DNA of 64,000 nucleotides from Phycisphaerales bacterium. GTDB taxonomy: Bacteria; Planctomycetota; Phycisphaerae; UBA1845. Position numbers and translations under genes: made by a program. The stretch is from the NCBI GenBank assembly GCA_020852275.1, contig JADZBE010000004.1, positions 62,001 to 126,000 on the forward strand. Reading direction: 5' to 3'. The notes under the pieces were generated by a model. That model searched no databases. It saw nothing but the letters and a program-made list of their open reading frames with translations, and had not been told where the DNA came from. Every line of letters starts with the position of its first letter. Within the stretch, counting starts at the first letter, position 1. Shown piece by piece: positions 11,292 to 19,040 of this stretch.

Positions 11292-11305
11292 GCCCCTGGA
11301 GATTC
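11258..11305 (+). terminator. hairpin spanning a stop codon
   Basis: Perfect 15-bp arms (GAATCTCCAGGGGCT at 11258-11272 and its complement at 11291-11305) enclose an 18-nt loop that contains most of the TAA of the HEAT lipoprotein. There is no T-tract. It probably acts as terminator or mRNA 3' stabiliser. Confidence 0.55.
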
Positions 11306-11360
11306 CACGCCATGGCTGTGGTGCACTGGAAATGATCGGACCGCGAGGGCCGAACCGCAC

Positions 11361-12092
11361 TCAGCACGGGCAACGCACGATGCCGTGGATCAGCGTGTCC
11401 CACAGGAAGATCTGGCACGGATTCGTCTGGACCGACTCCTCCACGCCGCAGAAGACCCAGCGCACGTAGCAGTCCCGGAACGGCGTACCCGTCACCCCCC
11501 GACCCGTGAGCATGCCCATGACGCGGGGGAATGCGCAGCAGGGACCGTCCGTCGTGCAGGGATCGTACCCCAGCGTCCCCGAAAGCTTGCCGGCAATGAG
11601 CGGATTGCCCGCCGGATCCGTCACCGTGAACTTTCCGGCGAACGAACCGATCGGTGTCTGGCAGGGACCCAGGACGCGGACCTCCTTCTTGCGGATGTCC
11701 CAGTCCATGCGCGCCGTCGTCGGGAAGCCGATCCCTCCAAGCTCATCGCAGAACCCCAGCACATCGAAGTTCGTGCGCATCTGCTGCTGGATCACGAAGT
11801 TCACCTGCCCGCGAGGCGGACAATTGCACGGATCGCACTTGGTCACGGAGACCTGCTGCGTAATGGCCCGGCGACTCGTCGACATCAGCGCCAGCGAACA
11901 AGCCGCGGGGAAAGAGTCGTCGCCCTCCGCATCCGGAATCGCCATCGGCGGGTCGAAGTTCCCCCACGGCTGCGCCAACCCGGTCCCCGCCGCCAGCCCG
12001 AATCCTGCCGCCCCCATTCCCAGCCCGCGGATGAAGTCGCGGCGCGGCAGCGCGGCATTCACCTGCATGTTCACCGACCCTGATTCGCTCAT
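11361..12092 (-). CDS. Tat-exported Cys-rich protein of unknown function
   Basis: A 243-residue protein not recognised as a named family. Start: the ATG at 12092 has GAGGAGG 8 nt upstream; the open frame further upstream is non-coding in character. The N-terminus has a twin-arginine signal (PRRDFIRGLGMGAAGFGLAA) ending near AQPWG. The mature part contains many cysteines (CDPCNCPPRG, CTTDGPCC, RDCYVRWVFCG), suggesting disulphides or metal binding after export. The middle (RMDWDIRKKEVRVLGPCQTP, KFTVTDPAGNPLIAG) looks beta-rich. It is encoded convergent to the HEAT lipoprotein and divergent from hisS. No catalytic motif is seen. Confidence 0.75.
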   Translation of the reverse strand: MSESGSVNMQVNAALPRRDFIRGLGMGAAGFGLAAGTGLAQPWGNFDPPMAIPDAEGDDSFPAACSLALMSTSRRAITQQVSVTKCDPCNCPPRGQVNFVIQQQMRTNFDVLGFCDELGGIGFPTTARMDWDIRKKEVRVLGPCQTPIGSFAGKFTVTDPAGNPLIAGKLSGTLGYDPCTTDGPCCAFPRVMGMLTGRGVTGTPFRDCYVRWVFCGVEESVQTNPCQIFLWDTLIHGIVRCPC

Positions 12093-12480
12093 GATCTGTT
12101 CCTCCTCAAAGAACCGAATCCCCCATCCACGGTCGACCGCCGACACGTGGCGCAGCGGGGTCTTGCCCCGCCCGACCTGCAGGTCAATCGGCGCGGAGCA
12201 ATTCCCCTCCCCATTCAAGAGCGTAAAGCGCGGCCGCCAGTCACGCGCAAGGTGAAGAATTGCGTCCTGATTCGCCCGGCGCTGCACGTCTGCAAGCAGC
12301 GACGCAACGACCGTCGTGGGCGGTGCCGCTCGGCAGGCGACACGCGTCGCGGTCCAGCCCCATCCGCGACAAGGCAAGACGCCCTTGTGACGGGGTTCTG
12401 ATACACTGCCCGCCGGCGCCGGAGGCCTCGGGGGACCTCCTCGCCCCACACAAGCGATCAGACGGGTGCAGGGAGCGTTC
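12093..12480. other. divergent intergenic region upstream of hisS
   Basis: 388 bp between the Cys-rich protein and hisS, which are transcribed apart. It must hold promoters for both. An extended -10-like TGATACACT around 12396-12405, some 75-85 nt before the hisS ATG, is the best candidate but lacks a convincing -35. No coding frame or repeat array is visible. Confidence 0.4.
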
Positions 12481-14016
12481 ATGAGCGACAAGATTAGAAG
12501 AACGGAAGCACGCCGCCTTCGGGGTTTCCGAGACCTCAGCGGCGAAGTCGTTTCCGCGCGCGAGCGGATGATCGCGAGGATCCGCTCCGTGTACGAGCGC
12601 TACGGTTTCGCGCCTCTGGAGACGCCGGCGCTGGAGTATGTCGAGTGCCTCGGCAAGTTTCTGCCGGAGTCGGACCAGCCGGACGCGGGCATCTTCTCGT
12701 TCCGCGACGAGGACGAAGCATGGGTCGCGCTGCGCTACGACCTGACCGCGCCGCTCTCGCGCTACGTCGCCATGAACATCAACGAGTTGCCCCTGCCCTT
12801 CCGCCGCTACCAGGTCGGGCCCGTCTGGCGCGTTGAAAAGCCCGGGCCGGGGCGCTTCCGCGAGTTCTACCAGTTCGATTTCGACAGCGTCGGCACCGGC
12901 TCGATGCTCGCGGACGCCGAGGCGTGCATGATCATGGCCGAGACGCTCGAAACCCTCGGCATCCGCCGCGGCGATTACGTCATCCGCGTGAACAACCGGA
13001 AGGTGCTCAACGGCGTGCTGGAGCGCGTGCTCTGCGGTTCGGCGGGCGCCGCCTGTTCCGAAGGCGCCGCCGGTCCCGGGGGCACCGCCGGTGCCGCGGA
13101 TGCTTCGCTCGCGCTGAACGTCCTGCGCTGCATCGACAAGCTGGACAAGGTGGGATTGCCCGGCGTTGAGCAGCTTCTCGGCAAGGGGCGCAAGGACGAG
13201 TCCGGCGCGTTCATCCCGGGGGCCGGTCTTCCGCCAGAGCAGATTCGCATCGTGCTGGATTATCTTGGCATACGCGCCACCTTCCGCGCGGCGCTGATCG
13301 GCGATCTTGCGCCGCTCGTGGAAGCCAGCGAAGTCGGGCGGCAAGGGCTGGACGAGCTGCGGCAGATCGACGCGGCGCTCTCGGCCGGCGGCTTCGACGA
13401 GGATCGCGTGGTGTTCGACTCGACGGTGGTGCGCGGGCTGGAATACTACACCGGCCCCGTGTTCGAGGGGGCGCTCACCTTCGAGATCAAAGACGAGGAC
13501 GGGCAGCCGCGCCAGTTCGGCAGCGTCTTCGGCGGCGGGCGTTACGACGACCTGGTCAAGCGGTTCCTGGGCCGCGAGATTCCCGCGACGGGCGCGTCCA
13601 TCGGCGTGGACCGGCTGCTCTCCGCGTTGCAGTACTTGCGCAAGATCGAGTCCTCCGCGTCCGTCGCGCCGGTCCTCGTGACGCGGCTCGACAAGTCGCT
13701 GACCGGCGAATACCAGAAGCTCGTCGCCGAGCTGCGCGCCGCGGGCATCAACGCCGAGCTGTACGTCGGCACGCAGAACATCGGCAAGCAATTCCAGTAT
13801 GCCAGCCGCACGGGCAAGATCGCCTGCATCGTCATGGGCAGCGACGAACTGGCGCGCGGCGAAGTCTCCATCAAGGACCTGCGCCTCGGCGATGAGCTTT
13901 CCAAAGAGGTCGGCGAAGATCGCAAGAAGTGGCTGGAGCAGCAGCCGGCGCAAGCTTCCGCCCCGCGGGGGCAAATGATCGAAGCGGTGCGGGGAGTTCT
14001 GGGACGGTACGCCTAG
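12481..14016 (+). CDS. hisS: histidyl-tRNA synthetase
   Basis: Class II aminoacyl-tRNA synthetase charging tRNA-His in the cytosol, 511 residues. The N-terminus (LRGFRDLSGEVVSARERM), motif 2 (FRRYQVGPVWRVEKPG, FREFYQFDFD), the histidine-specific motif GLEYYTGPVFEG and motif 3 (FGGGRYDDLVKRF, GASIGVDRL) are in order. The C-terminal anticodon-binding domain starts at VAPVLVTRLDKS. Start: the ATG at 12481 has AGGGAG 5 nt upstream; a GTG at 12466 lies before the SD. Relative to short E. coli-type enzymes (about 424 aa) it is of the long type, with an insertion domain. This includes an Ala/Gly-rich stretch (13038-13110) encoded by GCC/GGT-rich near-repeats. An adjacent repeat array and a YkgJ gene follow. 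Confidence 0.95.
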   Translation: MSDKIRRTEARRLRGFRDLSGEVVSARERMIARIRSVYERYGFAPLETPALEYVECLGKFLPESDQPDAGIFSFRDEDEAWVALRYDLTAPLSRYVAMNINELPLPFRRYQVGPVWRVEKPGPGRFREFYQFDFDSVGTGSMLADAEACMIMAETLETLGIRRGDYVIRVNNRKVLNGVLERVLCGSAGAACSEGAAGPGGTAGAADASLALNVLRCIDKLDKVGLPGVEQLLGKGRKDESGAFIPGAGLPPEQIRIVLDYLGIRATFRAALIGDLAPLVEASEVGRQGLDELRQIDAALSAGGFDEDRVVFDSTVVRGLEYYTGPVFEGALTFEIKDEDGQPRQFGSVFGGGRYDDLVKRFLGREIPATGASIGVDRLLSALQYLRKIESSASVAPVLVTRLDKSLTGEYQKLVAELRAAGINAELYVGTQNIGKQFQYASRTGKIACIVMGSDELARGEVSIKDLRLGDELSKEVGEDRKKWLEQQPAQASAPRGQMIEAVRGVLGRYA

Positions 14017-14021
14017 GGGGG

Positions 14022-14068
14022 CGTGCATCGTGCGTCGTATGTCGTGCATCGTGCATCGTGCATCGCGC
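14022..14068. repeat. GTGCATC heptamer array
   Basis: About six to seven imperfect copies of GTGCATC/GTGCGTC in tandem, 5 nt after the hisS stop. It is the same unit as at 3152. It lies in the 88-bp gap before the YkgJ-type gene. Confidence 0.8.
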
Positions 14069-14104
14069 AACCTGCCGCTACTTTTCCAGGGATCAGACGG
14101 CGAG

Positions 14105-14533
14105 ATGTTCAGCAGCAAACCGAAATGGTACGCGGATGGGCTGAAGTTCACGTGCACGCAGTGCGGCAACTGCTGCAGCGGCCAGCCGGGATACGTCTGG
14201 GTGACCGCGGAAGACATCCGCAAGATCGCCGAGTATCTCGGGCGCGAAGACGGCAAGCTCCGCAAGGATGAAGTCCGCCGCGTAGGCTTCAAACACAGCC
14301 TCACGGAAAAGCCCGGCGGCGACTGCGTCTTCCTCCAGCGCGAAGGCGGCAGGGCCACGTGCTCGATCTACCCCGTCCGCCCCGTGCAGTGCCGCACATG
14401 GCCTTTCTGGGATGAGCTGCTCAAAAGCCGCCGCGCCTGGGACGAGGCGTCGCAGAACTGCCCCGGCATGAACCACGGGCAGCACCACGCGTTTGTCGCC
14501 ATCGAGGAAGTGCGCCTCCGCAACGGGCGCTGA
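14105..14533 (+). CDS. YkgJ-family CxxCxxCC metal-cluster protein
   Basis: Small 142-residue cytosolic protein with the cysteine signature of the UPF0153/YkgJ family, thought to chelate zinc or iron. CTQCGNCC near residue 16 is followed by CVFL and CSIYPVRPVQCRTWPFW, then a final Cys in SQNCPGM. That is the full family pattern. The ATG at 14105 (MFSSKPKWY) places the first Cys cluster where expected; earlier in-frame codons are translated heptamer repeat and are rejected. The SD is weak (AGGGAT, long spacing), so it may be co-expressed with hisS 88 bp upstream. The cellular role is unknown. Confidence 0.85.
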   Translation: MFSSKPKWYADGLKFTCTQCGNCCSGQPGYVWVTAEDIRKIAEYLGREDGKLRKDEVRRVGFKHSLTEKPGGDCVFLQREGGRATCSIYPVRPVQCRTWPFWDELLKSRRAWDEASQNCPGMNHGQHHAFVAIEEVRLRNGR

Positions 14534-14714
14534 TTTCCGGTACGCCGGCGAAATCCGCGCTCCTCCCCCGATAACCGCGCCTGCGCGATCCCGCGCCGAA
14601 GACATATTGAATAGTTCAAGGCGAGGAACGTCGAAACGCCCGAAGGCGGCGGCTGGCCCCCTGCGCGTTGGTTACGCGTGCGTCGAATCCGGGCGGATTT
14701 ATGAGGAGACACAC

Positions 14715-16082
14715 ATGAGCGCTTTGGGAACGCTGCCCCCCCCCGTCGCAGTCGAGACCGCGGTTGAGCCGATCCTTGCGGAACCGGGCCACGGCGCCGC
14801 GCCGCGCCCCGCGCCCGCCGGCCGCACGGTATTCCTCCCCAAGGAAACCGAGAGCTTCAAGGAAACCGGGTTGCCGGATTCGCTCATCGAAGCCCTCGTC
14901 TTCAAGCACCTCCTCGCCATCGGTGTGAACACCTGCCGCGGCATGGCACGGGAAATGGCGCTGCCCGGCAAAGACTTGCTGGCGCTGCTGACCGACATGA
15001 AAAACCGCCAGTACGTCGTGTACAAAGGCTCCGCCTCGATGGGCGACTTCGAGTACGTCCTCACCGAGGCCGGGCGCGAGCGCGGCAAGAAATACTTCGA
15101 GGAGTGCAGTTACATGGGGACCGCCCCGGTCCCGCTCAAGGATTACGTCAGCGCCGTGCGCGCCCAAACCATCACCACCGAGCACCCAACGGAAGCCAAC
15201 CTGCGCGAGGCCTTCAGCGACCTGCTCATCAACGAAGAGATGTTCGACCGCCTCGGTCCGGCCATCAATTCCGGACGCGGCATGTTTCTGTACGGCTACC
15301 CCGGCAACGGCAAGACCAGCATCGCCGAGCGGATCACGCAGTGCTTCGGCACGTCGATCTGGATCCCGCGTTCGCTGTTCATCGATGGCGAAATCGTGCA
15401 GCTCTTTGACCCGCAGGTGCACGAGGCCGTCGGCGACGGCAAGCCTTCCATCGTCAAGGGGCAGACACACGATGCGCGATGGCTCAAGATCAAGCGCCCC
15501 ACGATCGTCGTCGGCGGCGAGTTGACGATGGACAGCCTCGAGATGCAGTTCAACACCGCGACGAAAATCACCGAGCCGCCCATTCAACTGAAGAGCAACT
15601 GCGGCACGCTGGTCATCGACGACTTCGGACGGCAGCGCATGAACCCCACCGAGCTGCTGAACCGCTGGATCGTGCCGCTGGAAAAGCGCTACGACTACCT
15701 CACGCTCGCCAACGGCAAGAAGATCCAGGTGCCGTTCGATCAGCTCATCATCTTCTCGACGAACCTCGAGCCCAAGCAGCTCGTCGATGACGCGTTCCTC
15801 CGCCGCATTCCCTACAAGATCAACGTCGCCAACCCGGCGGAAAGCGAGTATCGCGAGCTGATGAAGATCATGGCGAAGAAGTTTGACATGGACTTCGACG
15901 AGGCCGCGTTCCGCCACCTCATGGACATGCACTACACGGCGAACAACCGCCCGCTGCGCTGCTGCCATCCGCGCGACCTCCTGCAGCAGATCATCAACCA
16001 GTCGACTTACCGCAAGCACAAGCCGGTGATGACGTCCGAGGCGCTCGACGCGGCCTGCTCGAACTACTTCACACTGCTGTAA
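14715..16082 (+). CDS. AAA+ ATPase with N-terminal winged-helix-like region
   Basis: Cytosolic ATPase, 455 residues. Start: GAGGAG then 6 nt to the ATG at 14715. Residues ~50-140 (LPDSLIEALVFKHLLAIG, LLALLTDMKNRQYVVYKG, YVLTEAGRERGKKYFEEC) look like a winged-helix DNA- or protein-binding domain. The AAA+ core follows: Walker A GYPGNGKTS, Walker B-like LVIDDFG, sensor-1-like IIFSTNLEP, arginine-finger-like FLRRIPYKI. A C-terminal lid helix bundle ends NYFTLL. It resembles conserved ATPases found singly in many bacteria without a firm role. The downstream neighbour is convergent, with a repeat-filled gap. I do not assign a process. Confidence 0.85.
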   Translation: MSALGTLPPPVAVETAVEPILAEPGHGAAPRPAPAGRTVFLPKETESFKETGLPDSLIEALVFKHLLAIGVNTCRGMAREMALPGKDLLALLTDMKNRQYVVYKGSASMGDFEYVLTEAGRERGKKYFEECSYMGTAPVPLKDYVSAVRAQTITTEHPTEANLREAFSDLLINEEMFDRLGPAINSGRGMFLYGYPGNGKTSIAERITQCFGTSIWIPRSLFIDGEIVQLFDPQVHEAVGDGKPSIVKGQTHDARWLKIKRPTIVVGGELTMDSLEMQFNTATKITEPPIQLKSNCGTLVIDDFGRQRMNPTELLNRWIVPLEKRYDYLTLANGKKIQVPFDQLIIFSTNLEPKQLVDDAFLRRIPYKINVANPAESEYRELMKIMAKKFDMDFDEAAFRHLMDMHYTANNRPLRCCHPRDLLQQIINQSTYRKHKPVMTSEALDAACSNYFTLL

Positions 16083-16104
16083 GCGCGCGGAGCAATCCTC
16101 ATTC

Positions 16105-16205
16105 GTCATTCCCGCGAAGGCGGGAATCCAGATTGTTGTCTCGAAAAAGCTTGAAATCAGCGGCCTTGCGGGGCGATCTGGACCCCCGCCTGCGCGGAGG
16201 TGACG
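16105..16205. repeat. REP-type element, copy A (lacks conserved tail)
   Basis: Left palindrome CGTCATTCCCGCGAAGGCGG(GAATCCAG) at 16105-16132, about 45 bp of unrelated DNA, then the complementary right motif CTGGACCCCCGCCTGCGCGG and GGTGACG. It matches copies at 18776, 31802 and 59800 in layout but lacks their conserved right-hand tail. It sits 22 bp after the ATPase stop. Confidence 0.8.
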
Positions 16206-16225
16206 CGCGCGGGGGTGACGTGCGC

Positions 16226-16289
16226 GTAGGGCGGGCTATGCCCGCCGACCATCGTTGCCTCACGGGACGGCGGGCATAGCCCGCCCTAC
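16226..16289. repeat. inverted pair of GTAGGGCGGGC palindromes
   Basis: GTAGGGCGGGCTATGCCCGC(C) at 16226-16246 is followed 22 bp later by its inverse at 16269-16289. Each arm is itself palindromic. A second copy of the same family lies at 54057-54150. Confidence 0.8.
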
Positions 16290-16364
16290 GAGGCTTACCG
16301 CCCAAGCAGGGATCTTGCCGCCAGAGCAGGGATTCGGTCTAGTCGCGGGGCGACGGACAATCCC

Positions 16365-16392
16365 CGTCATTTCCGCGAAGGGGGAAATCCGG
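16365..16392. repeat. solo left palindrome of the REP-type element
   Basis: CGTCATTTCCGCGAAGGGGG(AAATCCGG) is a diverged copy of the left end of the 16105 element, ending 3 nt before the stop codon of the converging cytochrome gene. With the two elements to its left it makes up nearly the whole 313-bp gap 16083-16395, in which no gene is seen. Confidence 0.65.
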
Positions 16393-16395
16393 CAG

Positions 16396-16959
16396 TTACG
16401 CGGCGGGCCGCTCGAATCGTGCCGCGTCCGCGCGCTGCGGGCCGGATTCCAGCATCGGACCGGACAGATCGCGGAACCGGTCGTGGCATGAGACGCAGGT
16501 CGCGTTGATCTCTGTCAGCACGCGCCGCGCCGCGTCCAGGTCCTTCGAAGTGATCCGCGCTTTCAACGATTCGGCCTGCTCGCCGAGCGTGTCCACCAGC
16601 GCCTGAAAGCTCCTCCGATCGCCTTCGCTGATGCGCGCGCCGGTCAGCGTATCGGGGATCCGCCGCGCCGCCGCCGCCAGCTCCGCCGCCAGCGGGTCCA
16701 TCCGACCCAGCGCCTCCGCCCGCTCTGCTTCGGAAACCGACCCGGTCGCGGCGCTTACCTCCTGAGGCCACGCCGTCCGCGCCTGGCGGTCGATCTCGCC
16801 CATCACGGCGCGCAGCCGCTGGCTGTACACCCAGTGCCCGGTGGACGGTGATTGCCGGCGTGCGGATTTTCCCGACGGCGTCGCGCAGGAGCTCAAGACG
16901 AAGGACAACCCCATCACGATAGCGAGCATGGTCAGCGAGCGCCGAAATGCAGTCATCAT
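16396..16959 (-). CDS. cytochrome c'-like lipoprotein
   Basis: Predicted periplasmic lipid-anchored c-type cytochrome, 187 residues. Start: the ATG at 16959 has AAGGAG 7 nt upstream. The signal peptide MMTAFRRSLTMLAIVMGLSF ends in L-S-S-C-A, a lipobox-like site. The mature chain is almost entirely helical and Ala/Arg/Glu-rich, with the single heme-binding motif C-V-S-C-H near the C-terminus. That arrangement (four-helix bundle, CxxCH in the last helix) is typical of cytochrome c'-type proteins. It is transcribed divergently from the OprB porin, 126 bp apart. A role in electron transfer or gas binding is possible. The exact subclass is inferred. Confidence 0.75.
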   Translation of the reverse strand: MMTAFRRSLTMLAIVMGLSFVLSSCATPSGKSARRQSPSTGHWVYSQRLRAVMGEIDRQARTAWPQEVSAATGSVSEAERAEALGRMDPLAAELAAAARRIPDTLTGARISEGDRRSFQALVDTLGEQAESLKARITSKDLDAARRVLTEINATCVSCHDRFRDLSGPMLESGPQRADAARFERPAA

Positions 16960-17002
16960 GGGCGGTCTCCTTCCGGGCCGATTTGCGTGCAACGGTTTCT
17001 AC

Positions 17003-17018
17003 TGGCATTCATCTTGCC
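17003..17018 (+). promoter_or_regulatory. sigma-54 type -24/-12 promoter upstream of OprB porin
   Basis: TGGCATTCATCTTGCC has the invariant GG-N10-GC spacing and matches the TGGCAC-N5-TTGC consensus at all but one listed position. Predicted start is about 17029, some 57 nt before the porin ATG, in the right orientation. Confidence 0.6.
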
Positions 17019-17085
17019 ACTCCCTCAGGCGGCGTCAACAGGCCGGCAGCAACGCGCGATGCCGTGTTCACCAAGAGGAGATGGA

Positions 17086-18591
17086 ATGACCACCGAAGCG
17101 GACGAAGGCCCAGGATCGTGCGTGAGAAGGCGGCGCAACCCATCCGAGCCGCGCCCGGCCGACCCGCGCCCATCTGAGCCGCGCCTGTCCGAGCCGCGCC
17201 CGTCAAGAAGCGAAGCTTGCGGCGCCGGAAGCGGCAAGGAACTGCTTCAAGACGGGCCCGGTTCGGGCAGAGGGTCTCGCACACCCGTGTCGTGGCCGCA
17301 GCGAGCCGGCATCATGTCGGGCATCGCAAGCGGAATCCTCGCCGTGTTGCCGTGGCTTGCCTGCGGAACAACGCCGCCGACTCCGGATGCGCAGTCGGAT
17401 GCGCAACCGGCCCCTCCCGCGCACAAGGGACTGTTCGATCCCACCGCAGCGACGGCCACGGGCGACTGGTTCGGCGCGCGACCCGCGCTGAAAGAGCACG
17501 GCATCGACTTCCAACTGTATTACAACCACCAGATTCAAGCCGTCGTGCGGGGCGGCGCTAACACCAGCGGCGGAGTGCGCAGCAGCGCCTCGATCGACGC
17601 CATCCTCATCTTTGACCTCGGCAAGCTTAAACTCCTTCCAGAGTCCGAAGTGCTCCTCCATGCCCAGCGCAACTGGGGATTGGGCGCGAACCCCGCCGCC
17701 GGCGGACTGGCGCAGACGGACGACGACTCCGACGGCGATATCCGCCTGCACATGGCGCAGGCCTGGTTCCGCAAGCACTTCCTCGACCGCCGCGTGTCGC
17801 TCACACTGGGGTTCCTGGACTTTCAGACGATCGTGGACCGCAATGCCTGTGCCAACAGCGAGGACAAGCAGTTCCTGCACCAGATGCTGGACAACAACCC
17901 CATGCTTCCGCTGGCCATCGGGCTGGGCGCGAACCTCGCCATCAAGCCGGTCCCGTGGTACACGCTCACGCTTGGGGCAGGCGATGCCCAATCCGTCCTG
18001 TACAAGCCGGGCTTCTCCACCGCGTTCCACGACGACTCGGCCTTCTTTGGCTACATGGAGCATGAGTTCAGCGTGAAGCTCCCCTCGCGCCGCGGCCCGC
18101 TGCCCGGCGGATACCGCGTCGGCATGGTGTACGATCCGCGCGACAAGGCGCTGGTGCTCGACTCCCATGAACACGCGCGCACGCGCACCGACGACTATGC
18201 TTACTACGTCAGCGCCGATCAGATGATCCTGCGCGAGGCGGAAGGAAGCGAGCAGGGCCTCAGCGTGTTTGGTCGCTATGGGTATCGCAATTCGCGCGTC
18301 AACCGCATGAACACCTTCTGGTCCACGGGCCTGTCGTACAAGGGACTCGTGCCGGGACGCGACCAGGATGTCATGGGCCTCGGCTTCGCGGCGCAGACGT
18401 CGTCTTCCCAATACCATCATTACATCAACGAGTCCGCCGGCAGCGAGTCCGTGTATGAGTGGTATTACGCCGTGCAGATCACCCCCTGGTGCATCCTCAC
18501 GCCGGACTTCCAATACATCGACAACCCCGGCGCGGTCGACGGCATCTCGCACGCCATCACCGCCGGCGTGCGGCTCCGCGTGTCGTTCTGA
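17086..18591 (+). CDS. OprB-type carbohydrate porin
   Basis: Outer-membrane beta-barrel of the OprB carbohydrate-selective porin family, 501 residues from this start. GDWFGARPALKEHGIDFQLY marks the usual beginning of OprB domains. Alternating hydrophobic strands follow, with LGFLDFQTIVDRNACANSED, GLSVFGRYGYRNSRVNRMN and the C-terminal ITAGVRLRVSF ending in Phe, as expected for outer-membrane insertion. Start: AGAGGAG sits 5 nt before the ATG at 17086. The first ~75 residues are a low-complexity S-E-P-R-P repeat region before the signal-like GIASGILAVLPWLACG. An ATG at 17314 would remove that extension but has no SD. A sigma-54-like promoter precedes it. Divergent from the cytochrome. Confidence 0.85.
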   Translation: MTTEADEGPGSCVRRRRNPSEPRPADPRPSEPRLSEPRPSRSEACGAGSGKELLQDGPGSGRGSRTPVSWPQRAGIMSGIASGILAVLPWLACGTTPPTPDAQSDAQPAPPAHKGLFDPTAATATGDWFGARPALKEHGIDFQLYYNHQIQAVVRGGANTSGGVRSSASIDAILIFDLGKLKLLPESEVLLHAQRNWGLGANPAAGGLAQTDDDSDGDIRLHMAQAWFRKHFLDRRVSLTLGFLDFQTIVDRNACANSEDKQFLHQMLDNNPMLPLAIGLGANLAIKPVPWYTLTLGAGDAQSVLYKPGFSTAFHDDSAFFGYMEHEFSVKLPSRRGPLPGGYRVGMVYDPRDKALVLDSHEHARTRTDDYAYYVSADQMILREAEGSEQGLSVFGRYGYRNSRVNRMNTFWSTGLSYKGLVPGRDQDVMGLGFAAQTSSSQYHHYINESAGSESVYEWYYAVQITPWCILTPDFQYIDNPGAVDGISHAITAGVRLRVSF

Positions 18592-18658
18592 GAAGGAGGC
18601 CACAACACATTTCCGGGGGGGGGCGTTTTCCTTCACGCCGAGAGCATCTCTCGGGCGC

Positions 18659-18687
18659 GAACCAACCATCCGGGAGTGAGTTGGTTC
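18659..18687 (+). terminator. hairpin after OprB porin
   Basis: 8-bp perfect arms GAACCAAC/GTTGGTTC around a 13-nt loop, 67 bp after the porin stop. No strong T-run follows, so termination is plausible rather than certain. Confidence 0.4.
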
Positions 18688-18690
18688 CCT

Positions 18691-18717
18691 GTTCTGAACC
18701 CGAAGCGCCAGCGAGGG
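18691..18717. repeat. GAACCCG-N-GCGAGGG dispersed repeat
   Basis: TTCTGAACCCGAAGCGCCAG(CGAGGG) is repeated in inverted orientation at 18918-18941 and 18946-18969, and the same family forms a hairpin at 26750-26815. The inverted copies flank the REP-type element at 18776-18918. Confidence 0.7.
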
Positions 18718-18775
18718 CGGAACATCCGCGATGTCCCGGCAACCGGCCCGCCAGTCCGCGGCCAAGGGGCGTGCT

Positions 18776-18918
18776 CGTCATTCCCGCGCAGGCGGGAATT
18801 CAGGCGGTGACCTGCGAGGTGGCACAAATCCCGTGGTTTCCCTGGGCGGACTGGACTCCCGCCTGCGCGGGGGTGACGGACCCCATGTCCAGCTTCAAGT
18901 TCTGCCACGGGCTGTTAC
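18776..18918. mobile_element. non-autonomous REP-type element, full copy B
   Basis: Left palindrome CGTCATTCCCGCGCAGGCGG(GAATTCAG), a ~50-bp spacer, right motif GGACTCCCGCCTGCGCGGGG(GTGACGG), then the conserved tail CCCATGTCCAGCTTCAAGTT and CTGCCACGGGCTGTTAC. The tail is nearly the same in copies C (ends 32006) and D (ends 59940). It has no coding capacity, so mobility would need a transposase in trans. Confidence 0.7.
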
Positions 18919-19011
18919 CCTTGCTGGCGCTACGGGTTCGGAATGCCCTCGCTGGCGTTACGGGTTCGGATCGGTGCCAAGGCGACAGGGCGGCAGAGTG
19001 ATCGATGTCCC

Positions 19012-19040
19012 TTGACTTGCTTCCCCTTTCGTGATATATA
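19012..19040 (+). promoter_or_regulatory. sigma-70 type promoter
   Basis: TTGACT (-35) and TATATA (-10) are separated by exactly 17 nt in an AT-rich patch of an otherwise GC-rich region. Predicted start is about 19047, giving a leader of ~490 nt before the ATG at 19541. Confidence 0.65.
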
